46,009 bases of DNA. Origin: Trichomonas tenax (taxonomy: Eukaryota > Parabasalia > Trichomonadida > Trichomonadidae). The stretch is taken from the NCBI GenBank assembly GCA_023091735.1, contig JALKBU010000354.1, positions 1 to 46,009 on the forward strand, in the 5' to 3' direction. The notes beneath the pieces were generated by a model that saw nothing but the letters and a program-made list of their open reading frames with translations, did no database searches and was not told the origin of the DNA. Position numbers and translations under genes: made by a program. Positions 19,732 to 28,506 of this stretch are shown piece by piece; position 1 is the stretch's first letter; every line of letters starts with the position of its first letter.

Positions 19732-21012
19732 CTATGCTATAGTGAGCTGCGGCACGTGCCCGTACTGGATGTAAAACTGATCTTCAGGGAGGTTCGCTGC
19801 GATTGCGAGTCTCTTCAACATTGTCGGTGATGAAATGTCTTCAGGATGAATCTGCCAGAAGTAGTCTTTCATGATTTTATACGATTGCGAGTTCGTGTCG
19901 ACAAATCGCGGCTCTATTTTTCCATATTCGTCTGTGATAGATGCAATACTTTGATAAAATATCTGCCCATTGTTCCATATAACAATACTATCAGTGATTC
20001 CTGACCGCAATCCATCAACAGCTCCAAATCCTAATTCATGACAGAAGACAATATCTGTTGATGATGGCTTCGCACATCTTAGTTCATAGCCGATCTTTTT
20101 CGCGGTGACATTAAGATTGATTTTGCGTTTTCTAAAACGAGATAAAATTTCTTTAGCGACTGCACGAGAAAGTTCGGCTTCATCGAGGATAATGTTGCCA
20201 TCAGGTGATATAGATATGAATCCATTCTCGAACAGTTTCTTTTGTTCTGAATTTGTGAGTTTATTAATCAAACCTTCCGAAATAACACATACACCATAGT
20301 TTTTGCTCATGCTTAATCGCTTCAACATCGCGCATTCTATGACATCGCATATATCTTTCAATGATATTTTATTGTTTTGGCCGAAATCTTCAGGAATCAC
20401 TGCCAAATGAGCGCTGCAGGCTGAAGCAATATCAAACGCCAAATGTCCAGTGTGCTTTCCCATTGCCTCGACAATGAACCAACGAGGTGAACTCCTTGCG
20501 TCTGATATCAAATTATTCACAATTTTTGCGCCAAAACTGCGTGCTGTGCTGAATCCAAATGTTTGCTGATCTCCGGAGAGTTTAATGCCATTATCAATGG
20601 TCTTTGGAATGATAACATAGCGAAAATGTGATTTATTCATATGCGAGAACATATGGTGCATGCATTGTATTTTTTCGTTTCCACCGATAGCGATTAAGTA
20701 TTTAACGTTTAATTTCTTTAAATTTTCGATTATTCTTTTAATTTCGTCTTTATCTGTTGGATTGTATCTTTCTAGTGTTAATAATGGTTCATATGTTGAT
20801 TTCTTCTCTGTGATATATTCATATGTAATCTCTATAACCGTTTTTAAGCATTCCTCCAATGAATTTGCTGATAAAGTCTTAAATCCTTTCATAAAACCTA
20901 AAACTTTCCATCCCAACATGTGAGCATTCGATGTTATGGAAGTAATAACCTCAGAAAGACCCGGCGCTGGACCTCCTCCGACGAAAATTCCTAAAATCGA
21001 TTGCTTCTCCAT
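19732..21012 (-). CDS. phosphofructokinase-family protein with altered active site
   Basis: A 426-residue protein of the 6-phosphofructokinase fold. Trichomonads normally use pyrophosphate-dependent PFK in glycolysis. GGGPAPGLSEVI (residues 12-23) is the PPi-PFK-type first phosphate loop. At 110-114 the expected GGDG/GGDD is GGNEK. PKTIDNG (136-142) keeps the catalytic-base Asp of PKTIDND but has Gly for the second Asp. VEAMGKHTGH (181-190) has Lys for the Arg of MGR. IPEDF and ISEGL replace IPEE and AEG. The C-terminal ELRCAKPSSTDIVF matches the sugar-phosphate region (QRGGxPSAxDR) weakly. Length is normal. The fold is therefore clear, but PPi/ATP binding and the metal site are altered, so activity is doubtful; it may be a regulatory or specialised paralogue. 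No clear Inr precedes it. Confidence 0.75.
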   Translation of the reverse strand: MEKQSILGIFVGGGPAPGLSEVITSITSNAHMLGWKVLGFMKGFKTLSANSLEECLKTVIEITYEYITEKKSTYEPLLTLERYNPTDKDEIKRIIENLKKLNVKYLIAIGGNEKIQCMHHMFSHMNKSHFRYVIIPKTIDNGIKLSGDQQTFGFSTARSFGAKIVNNLISDARSSPRWFIVEAMGKHTGHLAFDIASACSAHLAVIPEDFGQNNKISLKDICDVIECAMLKRLSMSKNYGVCVISEGLINKLTNSEQKKLFENGFISISPDGNIILDEAELSRAVAKEILSRFRKRKINLNVTAKKIGYELRCAKPSSTDIVFCHELGFGAVDGLRSGITDSIVIWNNGQIFYQSIASITDEYGKIEPRFVDTNSQSYKIMKDYFWQIHPEDISSPTMLKRLAIAANLPEDQFYIQYGHVPQLTIA

Positions 21013-21620
21013 TTTTGTTTTATGTCACATATCTTTTTTTTGCATCACATGTCAGAATATATTTACAATGCGTTTCTTTTATTATAAATTTGGATATAGT
21101 TTTATCAATACATTCAGAAATTATCACCAAAATTCTCTATAAATCAATTTTTAAAATTTTATTTTTACACTTTTTTGATGAGATATTTGTTGTGTAAAAT
21201 CATTAAATACTGAGTAAATATTCATAAAAGATATTTCATTATGTACCGCATTAGCATCTATATATGTGTATAAGAATAGATTATGTTAAATATCTAATTT
21301 GATTGTATAATTATTTGGTTTATAAAACGAACAATTCATCAAATTACGCATTACTTTTCGTATTTATTTTAAGCTATTTGCTTCGATTTTCATATAAAAC
21401 ACAAAATTAGAAACGGAATATATTGCTGTATGGCTAAAACTGGTAATTGATGATAATTTAGCAAAATTATAATTTGATTTTCGAAAAATATGAATTTTAA
21501 AGCCATTCTGATATGAAATATATTGATTCTATGCGTTTTAGGGTTATTTGTATAAAGAAATCTAATGCCGACTCTATCCGAAATATTTTCTATTTTTTCC
21601 AACATTTTTCATATCACATA
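21013..21620. other. divergent intergenic region
   Basis: AT-rich spacer between the PFK-family gene and the gene at 21630. The first ~60 bp hold two similar pieces on the minus strand (ATGTGATGC and ATATGTGACAT). Apart from the Inr for the plus-strand gene, nothing is recognised. Confidence 0.4.
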
Positions 21621-21627
21621 TCATTAA
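21621..21627 (+). promoter_or_regulatory. initiator (Inr) TCATTAA
   Basis: It matches TCA(+1)YT/A, with the ATG following at 21630. It argues that the in-frame ATG at 21513 is not used. Confidence 0.7.
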
Positions 21628-21629
21628 TT

Positions 21630-23663
21630 ATGGAGGAAATCAGAGAATACGAGAAATATGGTTATTTCAAGTTCCTTTCTCTAAAAAATAATCCATTAAC
21701 ATCGACTTTGGAGGCGTTTGTGAACAACATTAAGTACTTAAGAGGTATTTCGCTTACCGAAATGTTTTATTCAACAGGCGCAGAATTTTTCGGAGTTCCA
21801 AATGCATCAGATCTATTCACATTCATTCACGAAACTCCAGCAAATGCGAACAAAATCGTTACTCCCTTACTTTCTCAATGCATTTCGACGTCAATCGTTC
21901 AATTTTACGATTCTCCGGTAGAATTTACATTACAAGCATCGAATTTCATCAAAGCAGACCCAACAAATCATTTCTTATTCGCTTATTCTACTTTTCCTGC
22001 AATGTTTTGCTATTTTGCATCCGAAGAATTTTGTAACGCAGGATCAATGTTTATTCGAACGTATATTTCGAACTGCAATGATGAAATGACATCAGAGGCA
22101 CTCGTAAGTTCGTTTTTCAATTGCGTACCGTCATTTTATTCGTTTTTCTTTTTGCAATTCGCTCGCGCGACATTATATTTCTACGAGAGTACTCCCATGG
22201 ATATGTTCTACGAAAAGTTCGTCAATATTTTGCAAAAATCATTACCATTGTTGACTTATTCGCATTTACAAGTTATTTTAGTTCTTATTCAGAAATACTC
22301 AACAGAAAAAATGAAATTCGTCATCGAGGACATTTTCTACAAACACTATCTTTCCTACAAAGAATTCTCCGGTTATTTCACACAGTCAACTGCTTGCAAA
22401 GGAATCGAAAGATTTTTCAGGCATTTGATCGATGAAAGGTTTATGGATGTGTACGAAATATTCTCAGAATCACGTATAGTTTTCTATTCACTTCCAAAAG
22501 TTCAAGGAACAAAATGGTATCGCGGATGCCCAACGATAATGAGCGAATATGACCTCAAACTTATAATAGACATCATCAGCTCCAAAGAAACTTACAATTT
22601 TATGTCTGATTCGAAGAATATGAAATTTAATCAGAATTGGAAACCAGTTCTTATCAATATTTTCCCTGATTTCCTTCAAGACAAGGCCGTTATTGACAGA
22701 GTTGGTGAAGAATTGTTTGGAATTCAACCAGAAATTGTCCCAATTAAAGATAATCCGAATTTTGAGCGCAAATATAAGCGATTCATCGCTGACATCGAAG
22801 AGAACGGAAGAAATATACTTGATTACGTCGAAGAAAAAATTCCAGATATTATGACAAACGGAGACTTAATAGAATACATTTATGTACGTTTTAACAATCA
22901 ATGCTGCATAAATTTCGAACAATTACAAGCTTACATTATGGATATCGCGACTTTAGACAGTCATAAAAATTATACGAATGTTATTGAAAATCATCTTTCG
23001 ATTTTGTTCCACAGATTCTCATACGACTTCATATCCACTACAATAAATACAAGCAAAGGCACCATTATCGATAAAGTTTCGAGATCATATAATTTAATTA
23101 CAAAACAAGAAGTAGTCACACCATCAATCACATTCTCAATGTGGTGTGCTGCTTTTGATACCATTTATTTCCATGACTCAGAAATTCTTTCATGTGATAA
23201 AGTTTTTCAAGCTGAATTATTATCGATTATTGAACAGAATCAAGCGAGACTTAAAAATGATCCATTCGTTATCCAAAGAAAACAGCACATTTGTTCAACA
23301 GCTGAAATCATATCTCATCTTTCTGAAGTTGGATATGGCCAACAACTTATGTTCCTTTTTAAGTTCATGACAAATCTTAATGTTCTTGTTCCAGACTTCT
23401 TTTCAGACCTTTGGCACCTTATTTTTGCTTATTCTTTGTATCTATCAAATGATACAAAGATCTTTAGAACATTCCTGTTTTATATCTCTTTCATTGGAGG
23501 AAATGACTTTATAAACAGTTGGGGAGAAGAAATTAAGAGTTTATTCCAGAAATTCTCATCCTCTGTTTATTTCATTATCATGAGGAATCCAAAGCTCAGT
23601 GATATCTGCATTAATCCAACAAAGTGCATGAAATTGCTCGAACTCGCAAAGAAGACTTGTTAA
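21630..23663 (+). CDS. large helical protein of unknown function
   Basis: A 677-residue protein from MEEIREYEKYGYFKFLSL. The frame extends 39 codons further upstream, but the Inr at 21621 and the onset of coding-like composition favour this start. The sequence is rich in Phe, Ile, Leu, Asn and Ser, with regularly spaced amphipathic helices and no signal peptide or transmembrane segment. It looks like an alpha-solenoid or all-helical scaffold. No catalytic motif or named domain is recognised. Proteins of this size and composition are common among trichomonad hypotheticals. Profile-profile comparison would be the way to place it. Confidence 0.7.
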   Translation: MEEIREYEKYGYFKFLSLKNNPLTSTLEAFVNNIKYLRGISLTEMFYSTGAEFFGVPNASDLFTFIHETPANANKIVTPLLSQCISTSIVQFYDSPVEFTLQASNFIKADPTNHFLFAYSTFPAMFCYFASEEFCNAGSMFIRTYISNCNDEMTSEALVSSFFNCVPSFYSFFFLQFARATLYFYESTPMDMFYEKFVNILQKSLPLLTYSHLQVILVLIQKYSTEKMKFVIEDIFYKHYLSYKEFSGYFTQSTACKGIERFFRHLIDERFMDVYEIFSESRIVFYSLPKVQGTKWYRGCPTIMSEYDLKLIIDIISSKETYNFMSDSKNMKFNQNWKPVLINIFPDFLQDKAVIDRVGEELFGIQPEIVPIKDNPNFERKYKRFIADIEENGRNILDYVEEKIPDIMTNGDLIEYIYVRFNNQCCINFEQLQAYIMDIATLDSHKNYTNVIENHLSILFHRFSYDFISTTINTSKGTIIDKVSRSYNLITKQEVVTPSITFSMWCAAFDTIYFHDSEILSCDKVFQAELLSIIEQNQARLKNDPFVIQRKQHICSTAEIISHLSEVGYGQQLMFLFKFMTNLNVLVPDFFSDLWHLIFAYSLYLSNDTKIFRTFLFYISFIGGNDFINSWGEEIKSLFQKFSSSVYFIIMRNPKLSDICINPTKCMKLLELAKKTC

Positions 23664-23741
23664 TTTTATCATATATTATTTTTATCATTAAATGTTATTA
23701 ATTTCTACTCATATATTGAGACATATATTCTAACTTATGTA

Positions 23742-23849
23742 GTCATTAATTTCTACTTAATTTCGTTAATTTATGATACTATATATCATAAATGAAAGAA
23801 ATTGATGACTTATAATCATCAGCTTTTTTTGATTCTTTATGATTATAAG
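23742..23849. repeat. three nested/adjacent inverted repeats
   Basis: Outer arms 23742-23753 and 23798-23809 (GTCATTAATTTC/GAAATTGATGAC) pair at 11 of 12. Inside them, 23770-23778 and 23784-23792 (TTTATGATA/TATCATAAA) pair perfectly around a 5-nt loop. Directly after comes a perfect 11-bp pair, 23809-23819 and 23839-23849 (CTTATAATCAT/ATGATTATAAG). They lie 80-190 bp past the stop at 23663. This may be a structured 3' region, a small RNA or a remnant of a mobile element. The rest of 23664-24201 shows no gene. Confidence 0.6.
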
Positions 23850-24135
23850 CTACAAATATTGGCATATATGTTCAAAAATATGTCTAGGTGAATACATTGC
23901 ATTAGAGATGTTTTGTTCTAATTTTTTTAAAAAAAAACTGCAAAAAATAAGGCGAATTTTTGAATTTCACGGAACATTAAAAGACTATTTCAGACAAATT
24001 AAAAGATAGAAGAAATTTAATTATGTTGTAATTAAATGTAATTAGTGCTCAACTATTAAGAGCATGAAAATCAAAATTCAGTATTGAGAATTTATTCCAG
24101 AATCAACCAGTTTTTCAATCTCAAATTAAATAATT

Positions 24136-24154
24136 GTTGACGTTTGGTGTCAAC
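24136..24154. promoter_or_regulatory. dyad GTTGAC-N7-GTCAAC
   Basis: A perfect 6-bp palindromic dyad, 48-66 nt before the ATG at 24202. It could bind a dimeric factor. There is no further support. Confidence 0.3.
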
Positions 24155-24201
24155 CCCTATTTATTGATACCAAAAGAACGTTTAAAAGTAAAAAAGCTTT
24201 G

Positions 24202-25110
24202 ATGTCGAATATCGATAATTCCAAGTTCGCTCAAGCTCTTCTTCGCAGAAGAGAAGAGGCGATGAAGAAGACATCGCAAAGCAGTGCAAATTTATCAAAA
24301 ATATCGGAAAAATCAAATTATTCAATGGAAGAACCATCGATAATAGACCAAGATAACGAGATATCTATAATGATTGACGAAGATCAAGAACTTTTCCAAC
24401 TCCAAAGAGAGAATCAAGAGCTTAAATCAAAAATTCGAGATCTTTTGCAACAAAACAAAGTACTAGCGCAGAAAATAGACGATTTATTGGATCAATCAGA
24501 GATTGATATACTCACCGAGCAAATTTCAAATCTTCAAATTGAATTAACGAATGAAAAGAATCAAAGAAAGCAAGCAGAAGACAGATTGATGTATCTACAG
24601 TACCAATACGACATCAAATGCAAAGAGGCAGCAGCAAATATGAAAATTCTTGAATCAATGCAATTGAAGAATAGAAAATTGCAGGAACAGAATTCGAGCA
24701 TTTACCAATCGAATATGTCACAGATAGAGAACGATCAATACTCCAATGCAAGTAGATTCTCACGAAATTCATTGGAGAGTCCGAGAAGACCCGAACCAAG
24801 CAGTCCGAGGAGATATCAGCAAGAAGAACCTCCTGAAAGTCCGAAGAGATATCAGGCTGACTTGGGAAGTCCAAAGAGGTATAAACAGGAGGTTAAGTCC
24901 AGCAACTCATCGATAGGAAGTAGGAATCCAAGCGACATGGAATCTGCGGACTTGAATCGTGAAATTAAGTTATTAGAAGCAAGAAAAGTAGAATTAGAAG
25001 ATATTCTCGATGAAACATTCGACAATGTTGATCCTAACATACAGAACCAATACAACAGATTATTGACTCGACTATCTCAATTGAAGAGAGAACTTAGATT
25101 TAGAACTTAA
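24202..25110 (+). CDS. coiled-coil protein with tandem SP[K/R]R phosphorylation-type motifs
   Basis: A 302-residue protein from the ATG at 24202. Residues 1-55 are polar. Residues ~58-165 form a coiled coil (FQLQRENQELKSKI, LTEQISNLQIEL). Residues ~192-228 carry four closely spaced proline-directed motifs, SPRRP, SPRRY, SPKRY and SPKRY, each a match to the cyclin-dependent kinase consensus S-P-x-R/K. The C-terminal ~60 residues (REIKLLEARKVELEDILDETF, LLTRLSQLKRELRFRT) form another helical segment. It is a candidate cytoskeletal or cell-cycle-regulated protein, by inference; no family is recognised. It is convergent with the gene at 25623-26609, with about 510 bp of non-coding DNA between. 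Confidence 0.7.
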   Translation: MSNIDNSKFAQALLRRREEAMKKTSQSSANLSKISEKSNYSMEEPSIIDQDNEISIMIDEDQELFQLQRENQELKSKIRDLLQQNKVLAQKIDDLLDQSEIDILTEQISNLQIELTNEKNQRKQAEDRLMYLQYQYDIKCKEAAANMKILESMQLKNRKLQEQNSSIYQSNMSQIENDQYSNASRFSRNSLESPRRPEPSSPRRYQQEEPPESPKRYQADLGSPKRYKQEVKSSNSSIGSRNPSDMESADLNREIKLLEARKVELEDILDETFDNVDPNIQNQYNRLLTRLSQLKRELRFRT

Positions 25111-25622
25111 TTTCAATCTTTGTTTATTTCTAAAAATTGTTTTGTTTTTTATGAGTTCACCAAATCCAAAATTCTACAACTTCTCTTCATACTTAGAACT
25201 TCTTATTGATTCATAGAATTAATATTTAGATTTTCCATATTTGCTGAGTGATCCTTAATACCCAGTTTTTTCACAGAATTTATTGTAAAAATTTAATGAC
25301 ATCATGCAGTTAATTGATTATTTAAACATCACTGAAGCATTATAGGTGAATCTAAATGAGCAAACACAGATTCATCAAGTTCTTAATTAATGAAATAGAC
25401 TTCTCTCAAATTAAACATGTGATGTTCAAATTATGTTCATATGAAATTATCACTTCTTCTTTAATATGAAATTTAAGTTCATTTTGTTGCTCCAATTTGT
25501 GATGTAACAAACAAAAGCATAATGTTCACATGTTTTTAAAGAAATGGTTTTGTTAATCATCAAATGTTGCTGGTGAATTCATGAAAACATAATCAGCATT
25601 TAAAATAACAAACAAGTTTTAT
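25111..25622. other. convergent intergenic region, nothing recognised
   Basis: AT-rich; lies between the 3' ends of two genes. No hairpin, repeat or gene stands out. Confidence 0.4.
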
Positions 25623-26609
25623 TTACAAAATAGAATCCATGTGATTAACACGTGGATATGGTTTCAGATGTGAAATCAGTTGATCATTCGATATTCCATG
25701 GAATGGATCGAATGGCAGTGCATATAAACAGAAGCACTGCTTTTCTCCAAATATTTCCGCATAATTCTCTTTGATGTCTCCTTTATCGTAATAATCTGCA
25801 GGAACTCCATAAGCGGCTTCGAATTTTGTAGTATTTCGTGCAGCGAGAGATACAGTTCTTGAAAACTGATACAGTGGATAAAGCATTAAGAAAAATTCGA
25901 TAGGAATGCAAATTATAATAATTGTTACATTATATCTAGAAAGTGTTGATCTTCTCATTACAACAGTAACGAAGTGAGATATAATCATAAGGAAGCAGTA
26001 AAGAAAGGCATAAATTGAAGTTAATAAAAACAATTTCGTATTTCTTTTGCCAATGTGAACTCCTGCCCATTTACAATAGTGTGAAGGTCTGATAATAAAA
26101 CGTGTTTCGTTGTCAAAATTGTAGCATCTCGGTGGTTTAATATTTGAACGCATCCAAACTCTTTGCTTTACTGTAATTGCCATTCCCTCGAATTCATCTT
26201 CCGTAGAAATGTATTCAATTAGTTTTTCGTTCGAATGGTACCAATAATACGGGAGATATCCAGGTCCAACAAAAATCATCATAAAATAGGACACGTAGAA
26301 GAAAATTAAGACTACCAAAACGATTGGAGTGTAAATGTAACCGAAATATGACGTATATATCATTGAAAATAAAACATGAATAATTAAAACCCATAATGAG
26401 AGGATAACAATGACGATGGGTGAATAATGTATGTTCCAGTTACCCCAAAAGTACTTTTTTTCTTGTCCAACTGAAACAGAAGAACAAGAGCAACAATGTT
26501 TCTCGTGAATGGACTTCCCTGGGAACGGAACGTAGTAAGATTCCTCTTCTGTCGTTGACGAAGTTGGAACTTCGTTTGCTGAACTCGACGAAGAAGACGT
26601 AGAAAGCAT
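25623..26609 (-). CDS. DHHC-family protein acyltransferase homologue with SHYC core
   Basis: A 328-residue membrane protein. A Ser/Thr-rich, Cys-containing N-terminus is followed by transmembrane helices at about 62-84, 92-115, 194-217 and 227-249, the four-helix plan of DHHC S-acyltransferases. The cytosolic loop has KPPRC (158-162) and PSHYCKWAGVHIGKRNTKLFLL (175 onward), which lines up with the family's MDHHCPWVxNCVGxxNxxFFLL. The catalytic Cys (179) is kept, but the core is SHYC rather than DHHC, and most zinc-binding cysteines of the Cys-rich domain are missing. Downstream, NTTKFE resembles TTxE, and YDKGDIKENYAEIFG (274-288) matches the conserved PaCCT-type segment. Yeast Akr1-type enzymes tolerate DHYC, but loss of the Asp is unusual, so activity is uncertain. 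Confidence 0.75.
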   Translation of the reverse strand: MLSTSSSSSSANEVPTSSTTEEESYYVPFPGKSIHEKHCCSCSSVSVGQEKKYFWGNWNIHYSPIVIVILSLWVLIIHVLFSMIYTSYFGYIYTPIVLVVLIFFYVSYFMMIFVGPGYLPYYWYHSNEKLIEYISTEDEFEGMAITVKQRVWMRSNIKPPRCYNFDNETRFIIRPSHYCKWAGVHIGKRNTKLFLLTSIYAFLYCFLMIISHFVTVVMRRSTLSRYNVTIIIICIPIEFFLMLYPLYQFSRTVSLAARNTTKFEAAYGVPADYYDKGDIKENYAEIFGEKQCFCLYALPFDPFHGISNDQLISHLKPYPRVNHMDSIL

Positions 26610-27721
26610 TTTTGTAAAAAATCAGATTTTTGTGTTACCTCATAGAATAATTTGAGATAATACCAGAAAAATAAATCTGTAATGTTAAAAATCAGAAAAT
26701 TTTGTTAAATTTGGGATAACAATCATTTATCACAGGTTCTCGAGCATTTATACGTTTTTGATTTAATAAAAGGGGCATAAAATTATAACAGGGGATTGAC
26801 ATAAAAATGTTGTTTACAAATTCTTGTTAACCAAGATTGAGGGTAATGTTTTTGAACTATGTTACTATCTCTATGTCCTTCAGGGCCTAAATTTATATAC
26901 CATATAATTCCTTTGCTTCGATCATAATAAATGTTAAAGCTTGAAAAGATAAATAAAGCTCTACTCTGAAATAATCGTTTTTTCCGGAAAAGTTTCGCGT
27001 CATTTCTCGAAAACTAGATTTACGACACATTGTTTAGCTTAAACCATGACTTTAAATAAAGTAATGAAGTATAACTGTCGTTTCGAAATTCTTGGATTTA
27101 TAAAGTAGTGAGAATGAAAACAATGTCAACACTATTTTACGACAATAAAAATGCAATTACTATAATTACTTACACAACAAGGCGAGCCTACTGTTTTACT
27201 AGGACATATTGCTGAGCTATACATAAATTGAGATTTTCTATCAGGTTCATTTTCATGTTGTCTTCAATTTCAATATTTTTTTTTTTCTTTTTCTTTTTTT
27301 GATTTATGAAATTTTTAATGTTTGATATTAATTGAACAGTCTGACTTATGAACTAACAACTCACATACTCATATTCTCTATATGCTATATAATCATGGAT
27401 AATATACTTAATTTTCACTTCGATTTATCTATGTCATTGAGAATAAATCAGAGATAACAAATTCATTATCACAAAAAATAGCTGAATGAATCCATGCATA
27501 ATTTTAGACATTGATGCAATGCTATGAGAAGATCTTGGTAGGTAATTCAAGTTTGATTGATTTTATATTGAGCGAAGATTAAGATTAAAAATCTGTTTAA
27601 CCACCAAAGCTAAAAATTTTATTGCTATTGATCACAAATAGTCCTAAAACGATTAAATTTCAACTCATTTCAGAGACAACAATAGAAAAAATAAACTGGC
27701 ATTTGACAGACAAAATTTTTG
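26610..27721. other. 1.1-kb divergent intergenic region
   Basis: AT-rich, with poly-T/pyrimidine runs at 27276-27300. ATAACAGGGGATTGAC near 26787 resembles AACAGGGGA segments near 13816 and 35405. No gene or RNA is recognised. Confidence 0.4.
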
Positions 27722-28129
27722 ATGTTTGATATCTCTCAGTTGAGATATATCATCAATCATCAGAGATTTTTCAGAGACAACAACAGAGAGTTCTACGGTC
27801 CTAACACTGCGCAAAATTTCGTTCGAGAAGAGCCGATTGTGAAATTGCCAACAGAATTCTCGAGTTCAAGAAGAGTTAAAATCAATGAATACATCACAAA
27901 CGACCCAATAAAAATTTTGCCATTGCTTTCAGATCAATATCCGCTGATTAAATCTCATTTTTTGAATAGCGCAAAAAATAATTACGATAGTAACGGTTCT
28001 GGTATCTCTGTTATCAACAGCAACGGAGACGCTATCATTAACTGCTTTTGTATTACAAAAGAAGATCAAATTTATAGATGTATTTTTGAAGAACGCGTTG
28101 GATCCAAATTCTTCAGTACTCAAAGATAG
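27722..28129 (+). CDS. small hypothetical protein
   Basis: A 135-residue protein from MFDISQLRYIINHQRFF. It is soluble, with no transmembrane segment. N-terminal helices and a conserved-looking middle (REEPIVKLPTEFSSSRRVKINEYI) are followed by a mixed alpha/beta C-terminus (SGISVINSNGDAIINCFCI). Codon choice resembles real genes rather than the AT-rich flanks. No family is recognised. A 15-bp direct repeat (TTTCAGAGACAACAA) occurs at 27668-27682 before the gene and at 27769-27783 inside it. It is convergent with the kinase gene at 28507. Confidence 0.5.
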   Translation: MFDISQLRYIINHQRFFRDNNREFYGPNTAQNFVREEPIVKLPTEFSSSRRVKINEYITNDPIKILPLLSDQYPLIKSHFLNSAKNNYDSNGSGISVINSNGDAIINCFCITKEDQIYRCIFEERVGSKFFSTQR

Positions 28130-28132
28130 AGT

Positions 28133-28506
28133 ATGAAAGGAAACTTACAAATGCCTTTGTCTCAAATTCTCATTCCATGATTTATTATTTATTCACATTC
28201 TCAAAATCATCAAAATTCAAAAATCTATTCTCTATTCTATTGCCAACAAACAGTTGTTATAATAAACTTTATATATTTGTTTACAAATCAAAATATTTTA
28301 TAAATATTAAATATATCTATAAAAAAATGTTTTTAAAAGTTCTAAATTGAAATCAATTTATAAACTAATGAATGGTATCATGTAAAACTATATATTGAAG
28401 CAATTTAAATAAAGATATGAAAAATCATATATAATTTTGTAATAGAATCATATAAGTAACAATTTATCATTAAAAATAAAATGATATTTGTAATATAAAG
28501 TTAAAT
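28133..28506. other. convergent intergenic region
   Basis: Very AT-rich spacer between two 3' ends; nothing recognised. Confidence 0.4.
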
